From contig CAZABH010000004.1 in assembly GCA_964483585.1 (NCBI GenBank), positions 1 through 64,000 on the forward strand: a DNA stretch of 64,000 nt, written 5' to 3'. This document shows positions 26,296 to 36,638 of this stretch, one piece after another. The DNA is from SZUA-430 sp964483585 (GTDB lineage: Bacteria > Pseudomonadota > Alphaproteobacteria > Micropepsales > Micropepsaceae). The notes under the pieces were generated by a model. It ran no database searches and was not told where the DNA came from. It was given only the letters and a program-made list of their open reading frames with translations. Made by a program: the position numbers and the translations under genes. Position 1 is the stretch's first letter, and the number at the start of each line of letters is the position of its first letter.

Positions 26296-27885
26296 TCAGG
26301 GGCTCGCGGCAGGATCCATCGGACCCAGCCTGCTGGAAAGCGCAACCGTCAGCCGCGTGTCCCGCCCGTAGACATCGGAACGAAAATGAATGGATCCGTC
26401 AGCCTCCGCGAAGGCCGTCTGGTAGCTCAGCACCACGGGCATCGGTTCGCCAAGCCGGATCCGTTGCGTTCGACCGCTGGCAATGGCCGCGTTGAGCGCC
26501 TGAAGGTCCCAGGTCGGATCTGACTTGAGCAGGGCCTCGGCCAAATCCACCGGGCGCTCAAGCCTCACACATCCATGGCTTTCTGCCCGCTCCGGGTCGG
26601 CGAACAGGGCGCGTGCCGGCGTATCGTGGAGGTAGACTGCATAGGGGTTGGGAAAATCGAACTTGATCCGCCCCAGCGCATTCCATGAGCCCGGTGCCTG
26701 CACCAGCAGACCGTTCTGCCAGCTCATCTTGTTCTTGACGAGGTACTTGGGATCACGCCTTAGGGCCGGCTTGATCTCGTTTTCGACAATCGATGTCGGG
26801 ATCGTCCAGGGGGGATTGAGAACGATGGAGTCTATCACGCTCGAAAGTTCGGGCGTCTCGTGCTCGGGCTTGCCGATCACCGCATTCATGCGCAGCACCC
26901 GCCGTCCATCTCGATACAGGACGGCAGTGGCGGCCGGCAAGTTGACCTCGACACGCGTAACGGGCAGGTCTGGCAAGGTGCGCCGAAGGCGCTCGAGGTT
27001 CAGCGCAAGGCTGGCCACCCGCTCGCTGGCAGAAACATTGAGCCGCCTGATCGTCTCGGGCGATAATGCACCGTTGGCCGTCAAGCCATTGCGCCACTGG
27101 AAACGCGCCAGGCCAGCGCGCAACTCGGCATCGAAAGCCGGCGAGCCGTCATCTGCCGCAAGATCGCCTTCTGCATGAAGCCTGCGGCGCAACGCAGAAA
27201 AATCCTTTTGGCCCGGGCGCCAGAGCGACGCAGGCAACAGCTCCCAACCGCCGGTCGCAACAATCCCACGATAGCGAACAAGGCCCTGCTGCAGCAGAGC
27301 GTAGGCAGAATACCGGGGCGCAAGGCCCGCAAGCCATTGGCCCACGGCGCCATCCTTGAGCGATGCACCAAGCGCCCCAAGACGATCGGTCTGTGTCAGC
27401 CTGTCCGCGGGCGCATCGAGGCTGCCCTCCGCGACCGGCCCGATCCCCTCGCTCATGAACCTCGCATACCTGATGGCTGCATCGGTCAGAAGGACATCGC
27501 GGGTCATCACCGCCAGGCTCTCCGTACTTCCCTCAAGACCATTGATTTTGCGCGCGTGGAACAGGTCCGGGTCAAGGCCGTGGTCCCCGGCGCCCGCGAT
27601 GACGCCCAGCATCTGGGCGGCATTGTTGGGCGACCAGACACAATCGACGCCATGGGCATCATAGAACCGCCGGACCGAGATCAGGTCGACCGATTGAAGC
27701 AGGCGGCTGCTGTTGAGCAATCGCGACAGTCCGGGGCACGAAGGGGCCGCATCCGGCCCCCCGGAAGCGGGCATCCAGGGCCATGGCTCTTGGATGTCAG
27801 ACGGTTCCTGCGCAAGGGCGCCACCGGCCGTCGAGATGCCAGAAATGATAAGCAGGCAGACAACCCAGAGCCGTGCGGCTCGCAT
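26296..27885 (-). CDS. L,D-transpeptidase (YcbB/LdtD-like)
   Basis: 529 residues from the ATG at 27885, which has an AAGGGG site; the frame extends further upstream but without support. A signal peptide ends near A-L-A-Q (residue 28). A long scaffold region with a peptidoglycan-binding-like helical part precedes the YkuD catalytic domain. The catalytic cysteine is Cys439 in S-H-G-C-V-R-L, with H-D-T-P-A-R about 20 residues earlier. It should form 3-3 crosslinks in peptidoglycan or attach proteins to it. It is divergent from the alpha-2-macroglobulin/PBP1C pair, forming an envelope block. Confidence 0.9.
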   Translation of the reverse strand: MRAARLWVVCLLIISGISTAGGALAQEPSDIQEPWPWMPASGGPDAAPSCPGLSRLLNSSRLLQSVDLISVRRFYDAHGVDCVWSPNNAAQMLGVIAGAGDHGLDPDLFHARKINGLEGSTESLAVMTRDVLLTDAAIRYARFMSEGIGPVAEGSLDAPADRLTQTDRLGALGASLKDGAVGQWLAGLAPRYSAYALLQQGLVRYRGIVATGGWELLPASLWRPGQKDFSALRRRLHAEGDLAADDGSPAFDAELRAGLARFQWRNGLTANGALSPETIRRLNVSASERVASLALNLERLRRTLPDLPVTRVEVNLPAATAVLYRDGRRVLRMNAVIGKPEHETPELSSVIDSIVLNPPWTIPTSIVENEIKPALRRDPKYLVKNKMSWQNGLLVQAPGSWNALGRIKFDFPNPYAVYLHDTPARALFADPERAESHGCVRLERPVDLAEALLKSDPTWDLQALNAAIASGRTQRIRLGEPMPVVLSYQTAFAEADGSIHFRSDVYGRDTRLTVALSSRLGPMDPAASP

Positions 27886-28147
27886 TACGCATCCCCTTTG
27901 AAAAGCAACACAACCTAAATGAAGGGATTTGGGTTCGACGGCAACCCTTCTGCGGTAGACACTGGCATGTGCGCACTCGTTCACAGATTGCCCTGCCTCA
28001 AAGATTGCGGCTTGGGGACACAAATCGGTCAAGTTCGGTGTGGACACTGGCATTCGTATCCATCCGGCAGTTTTATTGCGTCAAGGCGCTAACAAACGCC
28101 CCCGGGTCGCACTAGAATGAAGAATCTTTCGGTTTCAGGGGACGCCC
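27886..28147. promoter_or_regulatory. Divergent control region between L,D-transpeptidase and alpha-2-macroglobulin genes
   Basis: A 262-base spacer with a 14-base direct repeat, GTAGACACTGGCAT at 27955-27968 and GTGGACACTGGCAT at 28040-28053, one mismatch, 85 bases apart start to start. A possible rightward promoter is CTAACA (28089-28094), 18 bases, TAGAAT (28113-28118). The repeats could be operator sites; this is a guess from position. Confidence 0.35.
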
Positions 28148-31100
28148 ATGTCACGCTCGATGATTGTGCTCGCAGTGGTCGCAGCACTCATTGCTTCCAT
28201 TTTTGTCTCAAGCCGCTGGTTCTCGCAGACGGGCGGGGACCTTGCATTCGAGCCTGACGAATTCATGTTGGGCAGCAGCAGCCAGACGGCCGGGGCGCCG
28301 CCGACGGCGTCCGACCGAGTGGCTTCGAGCCTACCAGCCGGGCCTGAAGCGCCAGCGCCCTGGTTCGCCTTCCGCAGGCTTGAAGTCCAGACCTCGGGTG
28401 AAACGCCTGAGGCTTGCCTTGTGTTCACACGCAAACTCGATGACAGCGGTAATGTTCGCTACGAGGATTATCTGAGTTTTGATCCCGAAGTGACCTTTGC
28501 TGTGCGCGTGACACAGGACCGCCTCTGCATCCAGGGCCTCGCATTCGGCAAGGCCTACACGCTACAGCTCAAGGATGGTCTGCCTGCGCTCGGCGGCGAA
28601 AGGCTTGCAAAGGCCGAAACGTTCCCAGTCGAACTTCGCGACAAGCCATCGCTGGTGAGGTTCGGCAACGGGCTGGTTCTGCCAAGAGACAGCGCAGACG
28701 GGGTCCCCATCACCACGGTCAATGTGGCAAGGCTGGACGTGAAGGTCATCCGTGTCGGCGACCGCTTGCTGTCGCAGCTGCAGACTGGCGTCGTCGACCA
28801 GCGCGAGTTCTACGAATACGATCGCGACAATATCGAGAACTCTCAGGGCGAAGTCGTCTGGCAGGGACAGCTCTCCGTCCCGGGCAATCGTCGAAACGAT
28901 GAGGCCGTCACCCTTTTCCCATTGCGCAAGGCGCTGCGGCAGATTCTGCCAGGGGCATATCTGGTGATCGCAACAGATGCGGCAGAAGCAAATTCGACCG
29001 ACGAGAATGACTACTGGAAGCCAAGGGCTGCACAGTTCGTGGTGAACACGGATATTGCCCTCACGACATTCCGTGGTCGCGACGGCCTGACCGTGTTTGC
29101 CCGCTCGCTGCGAACGGCCGAGCCGCTCTCGGGCGTCGAGCTATCGCTCGTGGCGCGCAACAACGAGGACCTCAAGCGCGTTAAGACGGGGCCAGACGGG
29201 CGCGCCGTCTTCGATGCGCCGCTGATACGAGGCAAAGGCGGTGCCGAACCCGTCGTCGTGATGGCTTATGGAGCAGGGGCGGATTTCGCGTTCCTCGACC
29301 TGCGCCGGCCCGCTTTCGACCTGACCGACCGCGGCGTCGACGGCCGCTCCAATCCCGGCGAGATCGACGCCTACATGTACACCGACCGCGGTGTCTACCG
29401 CCCCGGCGAGACGGTGAACGTCACGACCCTGTTGCGCGACCAGCAAGCCAAGGCCATCGGCAATACCATGCTCACCTTCGTCCTGTCGCGGCCAGACGGC
29501 CTCGAGGCCCGGAAGTGGACGCAGAAGAACCTCCGCGGAGGTGGCACAACCGACCCTGTCACCCTTACCAACACCGCACCGCGTGGCCGATGGCAGGTCG
29601 CAGCCTATGTCGACCCCAAGGGTGAGCCGATCGGACGCATCGCCTTCGACGTTCAGGACTTTGTGCCCCAGAAGCTGAAGGTGGAACTGAAGCCCTCGCA
29701 GGATTTCCTGCGTCCCGGCGACACGGCCTCGGTGGATGTGACTGGGCGTTTCCTTTACGGGGCCCCTGCCGCGGGCCTGGGCGGCGAGGGAACGATGACG
29801 ATCACCGCCGACCCGACCCCGTTCGACGGCATCCCGGAACTCAAGGGATTTGTCTTTGGTAAGGTCGACGAAAGCTTTCAGGGAACACAGGTGACCATGG
29901 CGGTCACCGATACCGATGCCGAAGGCCGGACAAAGGCGACCGCGGTTCTCGACGCGCTTCCCGAGACATCCCTCCCGCTGAAGGCCGACCTGACGATCTC
30001 CATCTACGAACCCGGTGGTCGCACCACAATGGACCGGGTCTCGCTGCCGGTGCGGACGCGGGACACGCTGATCGGCGTGCGGCCGGGATTCCAATGGAAT
30101 TCGGTGCAGGAAAACACACCCGCCAATTTCGAGGTCATCGCCTTGGACGAGCGCGGCACCCGCAAGGCCCTTCGCAACGTGACGTGGGAACTTGTGTTGG
30201 AGGACGTCGATTATCGCTGGTACCAGGTCGACAACGATTGGCGCTATGAGCGGATCGTCAATGATCGCATCGTCGAGGGCGGCAGGACCGACCTCTCGGC
30301 AACAGACGCGTTTCGTATTTCGAAGCCGCTGCGCTGGGGCTCGTACCGGCTGACGGTCTCGGACCCGCAGGGTGGGGCCGTCACAGCCTATCGCTTCTGG
30401 TCTGGCTGGGGCAACGGTGCGGACAATGATCGTCCAGACCGCGTGGCAGTGCTGGCAGACAAGGAGATGTATGCCTCGGGCGACACCGCACGCATCAAGA
30501 TTTCCCCGCCATCGGATGGCAAGGCCCTGGTGGTCATTGCTTCCAATCGCATTCACATGACCCGCATGGTGGACGTCGCGGCGTCGGGCACAACCGTTAC
30601 GATTCCCGTGTCGGCAGATTGGGGTGCAGGGGCCTATGCCCTCGTGACCCACTACCGGCCGCTCGCATCCACCCAGTCGCGCGCGCCCGTGCGCTCGATC
30701 GGCGTTGCATGGCTGGCCGTCGACCCATCCCCGCGCAGCCTGTCGCTCGCGATCAAGGCGCCGCAGAAGATGCAGCCGAACCAGAAGGTGACGATCCCGA
30801 TCGAGGTCAAAGGGCAAGCCTGGGGCGATGCTGCGTTCGTGACCCTTGCAGCCGTGGATGAGGGTATCCTGCAACTCACCGACTTCAAGTCGCCCGACCC
30901 GAACAAATTCTATTTCGGCAAGCGGCGTCTGGGGCTGGACATGCGCGATGATTACGGTCGCCTGATCCAGTTTGATCGAGCGGTCCTGGGCGAGCTCCGC
31001 TCTGGCGGCGACGCCATTGGCGGCCGCTCGCTATCGGTTGTCCCGCAGAAGTCGGTGTCCCTGTTCTCCGGCATCGTGTCGGTCGCGAATGGAACGGCGA

Positions 31101-33082
31101 CGGTCACCATCGATGTGCCCGACTTCAACGGCGAGTTGCGGCTGATGGCCGTTGCATGGTCCGGGACCAAGGTTGGTCGTGCCGAGCAACCCATGACCGT
31201 GCGCGACCCTGTCGTAGCCGAAGTGGTACTGCCGCGCTTCCTTGCTCCCGGCGACAGGATCATGGCCGCACTCAACCTGCACAACGTCGAAGGCGCGCCG
31301 GGCCAGTACACGGCCACCGTCAAGGCGGATGGCGCAGCCGCCAGCCAGGGCGGGCAGACCCGGGTGACGACCGCACTTGCCAAGGACGAACGCAAGCTTC
31401 TCATGGTCCCGCTGGAGGCGGGCGAAGCCGGCATCGGCAAAGTCTCCCTCAATGTCACAGGACCTGGCGGTTTCAGCATCCGGCGCTCCTGGCCGATAGA
31501 GGTGCGCGAACCGCAATTGCCGGTATCGGCTGAAGACACGCTGGTGTTACAGCCCGGAAAGGAGAACAGGTTTGGCAAGGAGTTGCTTGCGCCCTTCAAG
31601 CCCGGCACGGCCAAGGTAGCTGTGACGGTGACAGGCGGCCGCGGCTTTGACGACGTGCCCGGTCTCCTGCGCTGGCTTGATCGTTATCCCTATGGCTGCC
31701 TTGAGCAGGTCACAAGTCGCGCCTTCCCACTGGTTTATTTCAACGACATGGCGTTGCTGGCCGACGTGAAGCAGGACCGCTCGATCAGGGATCGCGTGCA
31801 GGATGCAATCTGGCGCATCCTGGACATGCAGACCTATAACGGCAGCTTCGGCATGTGGAGCGCGGCCTCTGGCGAGGCCGACGCCTATATCGCCATGTTC
31901 GCGATCGACTTCCTGATGCAGGCGAAGGCACAGAACTACGTCGTGCCCGAAGAGGCCATCGAACGTGCGCTGGGGTGGGTCCGCAAGGCGGCTGGCGCCG
32001 ACGGCAGCGGCGATCTCGCGCGGGCCTACGGGTTCTACCTGCTGGCGCGCTCGGGATCGCTGAACCCCGGCGAACTGCGTTACTTCGCCGACAACCGGGT
32101 CGAGGGGATGCGCAACGCCTTCGCCCTTGGGCTGCTGGGAACGGCATTGAGTGAAATCGGCGATCGGTCCCGTGCAGCCCCGGCCTTTGCCAAGGCGCGC
32201 GAGATCGCGCTCGAGGCCAAGTCCGAGACCTACACCGCGGACAGCTACTACGGTTCATTGCTGCGGGACATTTCTGGCCTGACAGCAGTCGCTGCGCGCG
32301 CCCAGCAGGCAAGTTTCGTTCCCAATCTTGTTGACCGTGTCCAGGGATTTGATCCACGCCTGAACTGGACCACGACCCAGGAGAAGGCCTGGATGCTGCT
32401 GGCCGCCCACGAGGTGGAAGCAGCAACGCCGCCTGTAAACGTGGCAGTGACAGGTGCAGAAGCCGTTCAGAAGGGAAAGGTGCTGCGCTTCAGCCCCAAC
32501 CTTGAACAGGTGAATGCAGGCATCACGGTCAGGAACGAAGGCCAGCGTGATGCCTGGCGCATCGTGTCGGCCGAAGGCATCCCGGCAGCCCCCCTGCCGC
32601 CGGAAGCGAATGGCGTGACGCTGAACAAGGCGATCCTGACCATGTCAGGCCAGCTCGCTAACCTCGGCGCGGTCAGGCAAAATGATCGCTTCATCGTGCA
32701 CGTCTATGGTCAGCTGGACAACAACCGGGCGCGCCTGATGGCGCTGCTTGATCTGCTGCCCGCGGGCTTCGAGATCGAAGGTGTGGTGCAGCGCAAGGAA
32801 GATGGCTCGACCATGTACCCCTTCCTGCCTGTGCTCGCGGTGTCCAATGTGGCGGAGGCGCGGGACGATCGCTTCGTCGCGACGTTCGACATAGGCTCAA
32901 ATTACCAGCCGGCCGCAACATCGGGAAACAAGGCCCCGGTACGCCCCACGTTCAATTTCGCCTACATCGTACGTGCGACAGTGCCGGGAAATTATGCCGT
33001 ACCCGCGGCGGTCGTCGAAGACATGTATGCGCCACGCGTGCACGCACGCACCGGCATGGGACAGATGACGATTGCTCCCTGA
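28148..33082 (+). CDS. Bacterial alpha-2-macroglobulin
   Basis: A 1644-residue periplasmic protease trap. The N-terminus has one hydrophobic segment (about 5-23) and no lipobox cysteine, so it is anchored or exported but not lipidated as E. coli YfhM is. Macroglobulin-like beta domains fill the first 1150 residues (Y-M-Y-T-D-R-G-V-Y-R-P-G-E-T is a typical signature). The thioester motif G-C-L-E-Q is intact with Cys1184, inside an alpha-toroid domain. The PBP1C gene starts 7 bases after the stop, the usual pairing, thought to protect the wall when it is breached. The bait region cannot be delimited by eye. Confidence 0.94.
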   Translation: MSRSMIVLAVVAALIASIFVSSRWFSQTGGDLAFEPDEFMLGSSSQTAGAPPTASDRVASSLPAGPEAPAPWFAFRRLEVQTSGETPEACLVFTRKLDDSGNVRYEDYLSFDPEVTFAVRVTQDRLCIQGLAFGKAYTLQLKDGLPALGGERLAKAETFPVELRDKPSLVRFGNGLVLPRDSADGVPITTVNVARLDVKVIRVGDRLLSQLQTGVVDQREFYEYDRDNIENSQGEVVWQGQLSVPGNRRNDEAVTLFPLRKALRQILPGAYLVIATDAAEANSTDENDYWKPRAAQFVVNTDIALTTFRGRDGLTVFARSLRTAEPLSGVELSLVARNNEDLKRVKTGPDGRAVFDAPLIRGKGGAEPVVVMAYGAGADFAFLDLRRPAFDLTDRGVDGRSNPGEIDAYMYTDRGVYRPGETVNVTTLLRDQQAKAIGNTMLTFVLSRPDGLEARKWTQKNLRGGGTTDPVTLTNTAPRGRWQVAAYVDPKGEPIGRIAFDVQDFVPQKLKVELKPSQDFLRPGDTASVDVTGRFLYGAPAAGLGGEGTMTITADPTPFDGIPELKGFVFGKVDESFQGTQVTMAVTDTDAEGRTKATAVLDALPETSLPLKADLTISIYEPGGRTTMDRVSLPVRTRDTLIGVRPGFQWNSVQENTPANFEVIALDERGTRKALRNVTWELVLEDVDYRWYQVDNDWRYERIVNDRIVEGGRTDLSATDAFRISKPLRWGSYRLTVSDPQGGAVTAYRFWSGWGNGADNDRPDRVAVLADKEMYASGDTARIKISPPSDGKALVVIASNRIHMTRMVDVAASGTTVTIPVSADWGAGAYALVTHYRPLASTQSRAPVRSIGVAWLAVDPSPRSLSLAIKAPQKMQPNQKVTIPIEVKGQAWGDAAFVTLAAVDEGILQLTDFKSPDPNKFYFGKRRLGLDMRDDYGRLIQFDRAVLGELRSGGDAIGGRSLSVVPQKSVSLFSGIVSVANGTATVTIDVPDFNGELRLMAVAWSGTKVGRAEQPMTVRDPVVAEVVLPRFLAPGDRIMAALNLHNVEGAPGQYTATVKADGAAASQGGQTRVTTALAKDERKLLMVPLEAGEAGIGKVSLNVTGPGGFSIRRSWPIEVREPQLPVSAEDTLVLQPGKENRFGKELLAPFKPGTAKVAVTVTGGRGFDDVPGLLRWLDRYPYGCLEQVTSRAFPLVYFNDMALLADVKQDRSIRDRVQDAIWRILDMQTYNGSFGMWSAASGEADAYIAMFAIDFLMQAKAQNYVVPEEAIERALGWVRKAAGADGSGDLARAYGFYLLARSGSLNPGELRYFADNRVEGMRNAFALGLLGTALSEIGDRSRAAPAFAKAREIALEAKSETYTADSYYGSLLRDISGLTAVAARAQQASFVPNLVDRVQGFDPRLNWTTTQEKAWMLLAAHEVEAATPPVNVAVTGAEAVQKGKVLRFSPNLEQVNAGITVRNEGQRDAWRIVSAEGIPAAPLPPEANGVTLNKAILTMSGQLANLGAVRQNDRFIVHVYGQLDNNRARLMALLDLLPAGFEIEGVVQRKEDGSTMYPFLPVLAVSNVAEARDDRFVATFDIGSNYQPAATSGNKAPVRPTFNFAYIVRATVPGNYAVPAAVVEDMYAPRVHARTGMGQMTIAP

Positions 33083-33089
33083 TGCCAAC

Positions 33090-35213
33090 ATGCCCGCCCT
33101 GCGCCAGGGACTGGCGCAGGGTCGATGGCCGAGATGGGTCCGGCACCCTTCGGTCCTGATCTGCACCTTTGCCTTGATCGGATTTGCCTTTTCGCTTGCT
33201 GTCCTCGATCGCGTCTTCCCGCTCGAGAAATCCCGCATCGATGATCGCTCCGTGATCGTGACGTCGGCCAAGGGTACGCTGCTGCGTGCCTTCACGGCAT
33301 CGGACGGACGTTGGCGCTTGCCGGTAAAGCCGGACGAAGTCGACCAGCGTTACGTCCAGATGCTTCTGGCTTGGGAAGACCAGCGTTTCCGCGACCATGC
33401 GGGCGTTGATCCGCTCGCCATGATGCGCTCGGTCTACCAGCTCGCGGCCAACGCGCGCATTGTCTCGGGCGCATCGACGATCACCATGCAGGTCGCCCGC
33501 CTGATGGAGCCACGTGAGCGAACTCTGTTCGCCAAGGCCATGCAGGTCGCCCGGGCAGTACAGCTCGATTGGCACTACACCAAGGACCAGATCCTCGAGC
33601 ACTACCTGACGCTCGCACCATATGGCGGCAATCTGGAGGGCGTCCGCGCGGCAAGCCTGGCATGGTTTGGCAAGGAGCCCGTACGCTTGACCATCGGCGA
33701 GGCCGCCTTGCTTGTCTGTCTACCCCAATCACCTGAGCGCAGGCGTCCCGACCGCTTCCCCGAAAATGCCCGCAAGGCGCGCGATCGGGTGATCGACGTT
33801 CTTGCGACGCGCGGCTTGTTGACCCAGCGCGAGGCAAAGGAGGCACGAGAGGAGCCAGTGCCCCCGCGTCGCCTCCGCTTTCCCTTCCATGCACCCCATC
33901 TGGCGCAGGAGCTTTACCAGGGCAATGCAGGTAAGGATCCGGTGATCACGACCACCATCCGCGCCGACATCCAGATGATGCTCGAGGACCTCGCGCGGCG
34001 CGAGCGTGCCTATTTCGACGACGAAGCCAATGTCGCAGCCATCATCGTTGACACGGCATCGCGCGATGTCATGGCCTATCTGGGCGGTGCGAATTTCTGG
34101 GCAAACGCAGGTCAGGTTGACCTCGCGAGAGCGATCCGCTCGCCCGGTTCGACGTTGAAGCCATTCATCTACGGCATGGCCTTCAACGACCTGATCGTCC
34201 ACCCCAAGACGCTGATCGATGACAAGCCGACGGCCTTCGGAGACTACGAGCCGCGCAATTTCGACCGTGGATTCCAAGGGACTGTCTCGATCGAGACGGC
34301 GCTGCAATTGTCTTTGAACGTGCCGGCCGTGTCCCTGCTCGAGCGTGTCGGCCCGCTTCGGTTTGCATCCACCTTGCGCCATGCAGGCGCCACGCTGCAT
34401 TTCCCGCAGAAAGGCGCGCTGCCTTCTTTGCCGATGGCCCTGGGTGGTGTCGGCATGTCCCTGCGGGATCTGACCACGCTCTACACGGGGATCGGTAATG
34501 CAGGCGAGGTTGCGCCACTCAACGTGCTGCCGCAAAAGATGCCGGCAGCAACCTCTCGCCTCTTTGGGGCTGCCCCAGCCTGGTACCTGGGGGAAATCCT
34601 CAAGCAGGCGAACTTGCCCGATGGCTGGTCGATGGGGCAGGGCATCGAGCGCGCACGCGCGGTCGCATTCAAGACCGGAACCTCTTACGGCTACCGCGAT
34701 GCCTGGTCGCTTGGATTTTCACGCCGCTACACGGTCGGGGTCTGGGTTGGAAGGGCCGATGGTTCGACCAGGCCCGGACATATCGGCCGCAACGAGGCAG
34801 CACCTCTTCTGCTCAAGATTTTCGACCTCCTGCCTCCCGAGCCGCAAGCCCCGTCGCCGCCGCCGCCGGATGCTTGGTGGGTTCAAAATGCCGAGCAGCT
34901 ACCTGCTGGTTTGCAGCGTTTCAGGTCGAATGCCGGCATGGCCGCTGGCCTCAGGCGGGTCCAGCCACCCCGGATCTCCTTTCCGCCCAATGGAGCAACA
35001 TTGTCCATACCCGATCGGCAACGCCCTGATCCAATGCCGCTCAAGGCCACGGGTGGCCGCGGTCCGCTGCAATGGGTGGTCAATGGAAAGCCGCTCGACG
35101 ACAGCACGAAACCATGGTGGACACCCGACGCGGAGGGCTTCGCCCAGATTACGGTCGTTGATGCCGACGGTCGCAGCGACACCGCCCAGGTTCGCTTGAA
35201 GGCCGAGAACTGA
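33090..35213 (+). CDS. pbpC: Penicillin-binding protein 1C, bifunctional peptidoglycan synthase
   Basis: About 707 residues from the ATG at 33090; a TTG at 33072 would overlap the upstream gene. One membrane anchor lies near residues 22-44. The glycosyltransferase (GT51) domain has W-E-D-Q-R-F-x-x-H-x-G-V-D and G-A-S-T-I-T-M-Q. The transpeptidase domain has the S-x-x-K nucleophile Ser354 (G-S-T-L-K-P), an S-L-N motif and K-T-G-T-S-Y-G. A C-terminal BiPBP_C immunoglobulin-like domain ends the protein. It forms an operon with the alpha-2-macroglobulin. Confidence 0.94.
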   Translation: MPALRQGLAQGRWPRWVRHPSVLICTFALIGFAFSLAVLDRVFPLEKSRIDDRSVIVTSAKGTLLRAFTASDGRWRLPVKPDEVDQRYVQMLLAWEDQRFRDHAGVDPLAMMRSVYQLAANARIVSGASTITMQVARLMEPRERTLFAKAMQVARAVQLDWHYTKDQILEHYLTLAPYGGNLEGVRAASLAWFGKEPVRLTIGEAALLVCLPQSPERRRPDRFPENARKARDRVIDVLATRGLLTQREAKEAREEPVPPRRLRFPFHAPHLAQELYQGNAGKDPVITTTIRADIQMMLEDLARRERAYFDDEANVAAIIVDTASRDVMAYLGGANFWANAGQVDLARAIRSPGSTLKPFIYGMAFNDLIVHPKTLIDDKPTAFGDYEPRNFDRGFQGTVSIETALQLSLNVPAVSLLERVGPLRFASTLRHAGATLHFPQKGALPSLPMALGGVGMSLRDLTTLYTGIGNAGEVAPLNVLPQKMPAATSRLFGAAPAWYLGEILKQANLPDGWSMGQGIERARAVAFKTGTSYGYRDAWSLGFSRRYTVGVWVGRADGSTRPGHIGRNEAAPLLLKIFDLLPPEPQAPSPPPPDAWWVQNAEQLPAGLQRFRSNAGMAAGLRRVQPPRISFPPNGATLSIPDRQRPDPMPLKATGGRGPLQWVVNGKPLDDSTKPWWTPDAEGFAQITVVDADGRSDTAQVRLKAEN

Positions 35214-35306
35214 AGCCTCCGGCGCAGCGCCGTTATGTCACGCTGTCCCCTATCGGACGAAGTGTCCATATCCCCGCACGCATTGCGAGCCCGGCCGATC
35301 AGCACA

Positions 35307-36638
35307 ATGAACAAGCCCTCACCGCCGAAACAAGGTTGGATCGATCGCCTGCGAACGTCCTTCGCGCCCGAGGATGCAGAAACAGGCATAACGACAGAAA
35401 CAGGACGCAAGCGCGCCATCGCGCTTCTGTTCGTCTGTCTGATCGGCAACGGTCTTGGCCAGACGCTGATGTTCGCGATCCTCCCTCCGCTCGCACGCGA
35501 CCTGGGGCTGAGCGAGCTCCAGGTTGGATCGATTTTCGCCATCTCCGCGACGATCTGGGTTTTCTCGTCGGCCTACTGGGGAGCCCGAAGCGATATCTGG
35601 GGACGCAGACCCGTCATTCTGATTGGTCTGGCAGCCTTCGGGATCTCCACCATCAGCTTCGCGGGCGTGATGCTGTTCGGCCTGTGGGGCCTTCTGACAC
35701 CAGCGGCCACCTACGCGCTGCTGATCGCCTCGCGTTGCATCTTCGGCATTTTTGGCTCGGGCGCATATCCTGCATCCCAGGCCTACATCGCCGACCGCAC
35801 GACCCCGGAGAAACGCACCGAGGGCATGGCGACGTTGAACGCTGCCTTTGGCCTTGGGGCGGCTGTCGGGCCAGGCATTGGCGCCGCCCTGACCGTGTTT
35901 GGCGTGGTCGCACCCATCTTCTTCGTTGGTTTCATAGGTCTTCTTTCGGCCGTGGCCATCTGGCTTCTGTTGCCTGAACGCTCGGCTCCGCACCGTCGCG
36001 AAGAGCTGAAGCCCCTGTCCTGGCGCGACCCGCGGGTTCTTCCATTCGTGGTTTTTGCCGTCGTCCAGGGCACCGCTGGCGCCATACCGATCCAGACGAT
36101 CGCCTTCATCATTCGCGACACCCTGAACCCCTCGACGTCCGATACCCAGCAACTCGCCGGAGTTGGCCTCATGTGCTCGGCGATCGCCTCGCTCTTCGCC
36201 CAGTTCGTGCTGGTGCAGCGGTTCCGATTGGGTACCAGGTTTCTCGTCCACGCAGGCATCTGGGTCGCACTGGTTTCGAACCTGCTGGTCATACTCGCTA
36301 TCATGTCACCTAATTATGGCTTGATTGCCTTTGCCCTGGTTCTCTCTGGCCTTGGCTTCGGCATGTTGCGACCCGGATTTGCAGGCGCCTCGTCCCTTGC
36401 CGTCTCGCCGGACGAGCAGGGGGCCATGGCAGGACTGACGGGTGGTGCCGGTGCTGCAGGCTTCATCTTCGCCCCGCTGATCGGCAACGCGCTCTACGGT
36501 ATCGACCCGACCCTGCCTTACATCCTGGCCACATTGCTGATGGGGGCCCTGGCGCTCTACCTGCTTCGCAACCGAACTCTGAGAGAGGCGATCACGCGTG
36601 ACCGGCCAGACCACGTAGAGCCACCGCCACCGGCCTAG
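35307..36638 (+). CDS. Major facilitator superfamily transporter
   Basis: About 443 residues from the ATG at 35307; the frame is open further upstream. About twelve membrane segments begin after a 40-residue hydrophilic N-terminus. The loop 2-3 signature G-x-x-S-D-x-x-G-R-R-P is present (G-A-R-S-D-I-W-G-R-R-P), as is an R-x-x-x-G motif in helix 4 (S-R-C-I-F-G-I-F-G-S-G) and the drug-exporter-like G-P-G-I-G-A in helix 5. These point to an efflux transporter of the DHA1 type; the substrate is unknown. The stop overlaps the convergent lytic transglycosylase gene by 4 bases. Confidence 0.88.
   Translation: MNKPSPPKQGWIDRLRTSFAPEDAETGITTETGRKRAIALLFVCLIGNGLGQTLMFAILPPLARDLGLSELQVGSIFAISATIWVFSSAYWGARSDIWGRRPVILIGLAAFGISTISFAGVMLFGLWGLLTPAATYALLIASRCIFGIFGSGAYPASQAYIADRTTPEKRTEGMATLNAAFGLGAAVGPGIGAALTVFGVVAPIFFVGFIGLLSAVAIWLLLPERSAPHRREELKPLSWRDPRVLPFVVFAVVQGTAGAIPIQTIAFIIRDTLNPSTSDTQQLAGVGLMCSAIASLFAQFVLVQRFRLGTRFLVHAGIWVALVSNLLVILAIMSPNYGLIAFALVLSGLGFGMLRPGFAGASSLAVSPDEQGAMAGLTGGAGAAGFIFAPLIGNALYGIDPTLPYILATLLMGALALYLLRNRTLREAITRDRPDHVEPPPPA

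Noticed and set aside
29141..30874. 577-residue minus-strand open frame
   Set aside because: Antisense to the alpha-2-macroglobulin gene, a consequence of high GC and codon bias.
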